Below are positions 62,303 to 64,000 of a stretch of 64,000 nucleotides of DNA, piece by piece (the first letter of the stretch is position 1; every line of letters begins with the position of its first letter). The position numbers and the translations under genes are program-made. The DNA lies in contig NZ_JAGHQT010000003.1 in assembly GCF_017744155.1 (NCBI RefSeq), forward strand, positions 188,001-252,000, read 5' to 3'. The DNA comes from Endozoicomonas sp. G2_1 (lineage in GTDB: Bacteria > Pseudomonadota > Gammaproteobacteria > Enterobacterales > Alteromonadaceae). The notes beneath the pieces were generated by a model. The model saw only the letters and a list, made by a program, of their open reading frames with translations, had not been told where the DNA came from and did no database searches.

Positions 62303-64000
62303 CTATTCAGTAATTTTTTGGAAGTATCGAATGCTCTGAAAGGCTCGTTGACTACCATCTCTAAATTTTGCAAAAAATGAATAATGGAATTTGTAAGTAT
62401 CCCCATTAATAGATATCAGTTTAATATTTCTTACCGTTGTGTTTACGTTAGGGTTAGCCAATTTAGCCGATAAACACTGATCGTAATTTATAGCATTGTC
62501 ACAGCCAAAACTACCTGTGATTGATACTGAACCGTCATCTTCATACTTCCAATAGTCGTCAATAAAATCGCTACTACTGTCAGGCGTTGCGGTATATTTC
62601 CCCCTGCTGTCATCATTTAAGATAAGAATAAGTTCTGTGTCGTCAAAAACACTAAAAAATGCATGTCTAAACTTACCTAAATAGTCTTGTCGAGAGAATC
62701 CGTTAGATACTTGGTTGAATCCATAAATGTTTGCTCCTGAACTACCGTCGCTGCGCTCAAATGACGTTGTTAAACCAAGGTTATTGTTGGGGAGGCTGAT
62801 GATGTCATGTTTAGACTCAACACCGTTTAGCATTACTGATAAGGTATTGTTATCTAATTGCCAAGTGAAATTATGGGTTTCTTGTTCGTCGGTACCAACA
62901 ACATTCAATGTAACTTCACCCTGAGTATCGTCTAAAATTTTATATGTCGCACCGCCAGACAAATACTCTGTATCACCTATTATTCGACTTTCAGGAATTA
63001 GTAGACCGCTATAACTATTACCTGGTACTAATTGAATTTGTTCACTTGTCTTAGAAACTGCTTGTAAAATATTTGAGGCTTGCTGTACTGGTATTGTTGT
63101 TGGCAAATTAAAGTAGTCAGAAGCGCTGTAAGGTGATAAATCTGATGCTAGCTCAAGACGTATATCTGCAGATGTAGTAAGTAAACCTGACTCTAATATT
63201 GTTACAGTAATATTATCAGCAAAAGCATTAAAGCTAATCTGATTGAAGTCATTAGTGACATTGTTTCTAAAAGATACGCTCACTTGACCCGGTAACAATA
63301 TAGGCTCATTATTGTTTGCTCGGTAAAATCCATCCTCTAAACTAATAGCGGTAGAGATGCGAAAACCATAGTTAGTTAGTCCATGCTCTCCCAACGAAAG
63401 AGTATTTAATGCAACAACTGTATCAATTGTATTGGCTTCAGCATTGAAAATTGTAGCGTTGTGAATGCCACTTTCGAAAAGCGGGATATAATATTTGTGT
63501 TGGTTAGTTACACTTTGCTCTTTGACTAAATTAAGTACTGTTTCGTTGTTATCATTATTTAAAATTCTAACGCGAATACGATCTTGTTCTTGAGCAACAA
63601 CAGACATTTCGAGAAAGTCTTGTTGTGAGCAGCCATTTTGGAAGCAGCCAAGATTATATAAACGCATATCAATAGTATCTGGTGAAGACCAAGATAGCGG
63701 TTTACTCTCGCCCTCTTTAGTATGTAGACCTGTTTTATTTGATAAAAAAACAAATCGAGTGTTTTCTTTGGTATTAGACCAAATACCGATAGTTTCGGCT
63801 TCAGTCATGTCTATTTCTTGCCATTGATCGCGATTGTCCTCAACCACTAAGTTGAAATCATACTCAGTGGCATCTTTGCCATCAGAAATTCTGAATTTAA
63901 GTTGATAGTCATCAATATCAAAAAAGCCCGGTTGAAAATCGAGTTCTAATTGATTGTCAGTAAGGCGAAAGCTAACCCATTCAGGCTTGTTGGCAATTGA
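62303..64000 (-). CDS. Large secreted or surface protein with cadherin/Ig-like domain (5' end outside window)
   Basis: The frame is open from the right edge (64000) to a stop at 62303, so at least 565 residues of C-terminal sequence are present and the start lies outside. An apparent GTG at 63847 is internal. The edge part (NKPEWVSFRLTDNQLELDF, FDIDDYQLKFRISDGKDATEYDFNLVVEDN) is like the dystroglycan-type cadherin/putative Ig domains of bacterial adhesins. The remainder has no repeat or family I recognise, is rich in Asn, Ser and Thr, and contains few cysteines (CFQNGCSQ; FGCDNAINYDQC). Likely exported; function unknown. It is the last gene before uvrD and ends in a strong terminator. Confidence 0.75.
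   Translation of the reverse strand, partial: SIANKPEWVSFRLTDNQLELDFQPGFFDIDDYQLKFRISDGKDATEYDFNLVVEDNRDQWQEIDMTEAETIGIWSNTKENTRFVFLSNKTGLHTKEGESKPLSWSSPDTIDMRLYNLGCFQNGCSQQDFLEMSVVAQEQDRIRVRILNNDNNETVLNLVKEQSVTNQHKYYIPLFESGIHNATIFNAEANTIDTVVALNTLSLGEHGLTNYGFRISTAISLEDGFYRANNNEPILLPGQVSVSFRNNVTNDFNQISFNAFADNITVTILESGLLTTSADIRLELASDLSPYSASDYFNLPTTIPVQQASNILQAVSKTSEQIQLVPGNSYSGLLIPESRIIGDTEYLSGGATYKILDDTQGEVTLNVVGTDEQETHNFTWQLDNNTLSVMLNGVESKHDIISLPNNNLGLTTSFERSDGSSGANIYGFNQVSNGFSRQDYLGKFRHAFFSVFDDTELILILNDDSRGKYTATPDSSSDFIDDYWKYEDDGSVSITGSFGCDNAINYDQCLSAKLANPNVNTTVRNIKLISINGDTYKFHYSFFAKFRDGSQRAFQSIRYFQKITE

Noticed and set aside
1-64000. CRISPR arrays, rRNA operons and prophage genes
   Set aside because: I looked for regularly spaced repeats, rRNA-like sequence and phage structural genes and saw none.

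Overview
The window is ordinary-looking chromosome from a marine gammaproteobacterium, most likely Alteromonadales and probably close to Colwelliaceae (Colwellia/Thalassotalea). That placement is inferred from moderate-to-low GC, many TonB/porin/FadL outer-membrane proteins, gene groupings such as hemN with DUF2489 and yihI, and ccoG-srkA-dsbA. No tool was run. Genes are dense, with at most a few hundred bases between operons.

Region by region. 0.1-3 kb: secreted protein, S9 prolyl-oligopeptidase-family peptidase and a small membrane protein, translationally coupled. 3.1-7.3 kb (minus): an operon of a 38-residue-periodic exported repeat protein, a chemoreceptor and an alginate-export-type porin. 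7.5-13.8 kb (minus): recQ, a FadL-family porin, ubiK, and nagK-nagA. 13.9-20.4 kb: an iron-themed stretch with three Fur-like boxes, a lone type IV-like pilin, a periplasmic binding protein, a TonB-dependent receptor and a PepSY membrane protein with two small membrane proteins. 20.5-25.4 kb: lipoprotein metallo-beta-lactamase-fold hydrolase, tRNA-His with an unusual array of 114-bp repeats carrying its 3' end, DUF1285 protein, hemN, DUF2489 protein and yihI. 25.9-30.1 kb (minus): cupredoxin-like protein, GGDEF/EAL phosphodiesterase and outer-membrane protein in one operon. 30.4-35 kb: VOC protein, M61 peptidase, purU, and a divergent nitrilase-family enzyme. 35-42 kb: a 313-bp terminal-inverted-repeat element, peroxiredoxin-like protein, hutG-hutF, fdhD and a YdeP-type molybdoenzyme. 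42-45.6 kb: ccoG, srkA, dsbA. 45.6-49 kb: a MITE-like element, a PQQ-dehydrogenase-like/SHOCT fusion, a tandem-OB SSB-like protein and tRNA-Arg. 49-57.7 kb: RND efflux pair, prsK-prsR two-component system, rarD. 57.7-64 kb: an IS200-type insertion, a REC-REC-GGDEF protein, a second copy of the MITE-like element, uvrD, and a large surface/secreted protein cut by the right edge.

The genes form several functional groups: iron uptake under likely Fur control, amino-sugar catabolism, histidine-derived formiminoglutamate catabolism, cytochrome oxidase assembly and disulfide formation, and several sensory systems placed beside outer-membrane proteins. The most unusual non-coding features are the tRNA-His 3'-end repeat array (reminiscent of the rtT region of E. 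coli tyrT), two families of short inverted-repeat elements, and an IS200 leader that can pair with its own transposase start codon. Several starts were moved inward from the longest reading frame where homology, a Shine-Dalgarno sequence or an upstream terminator argued for it.
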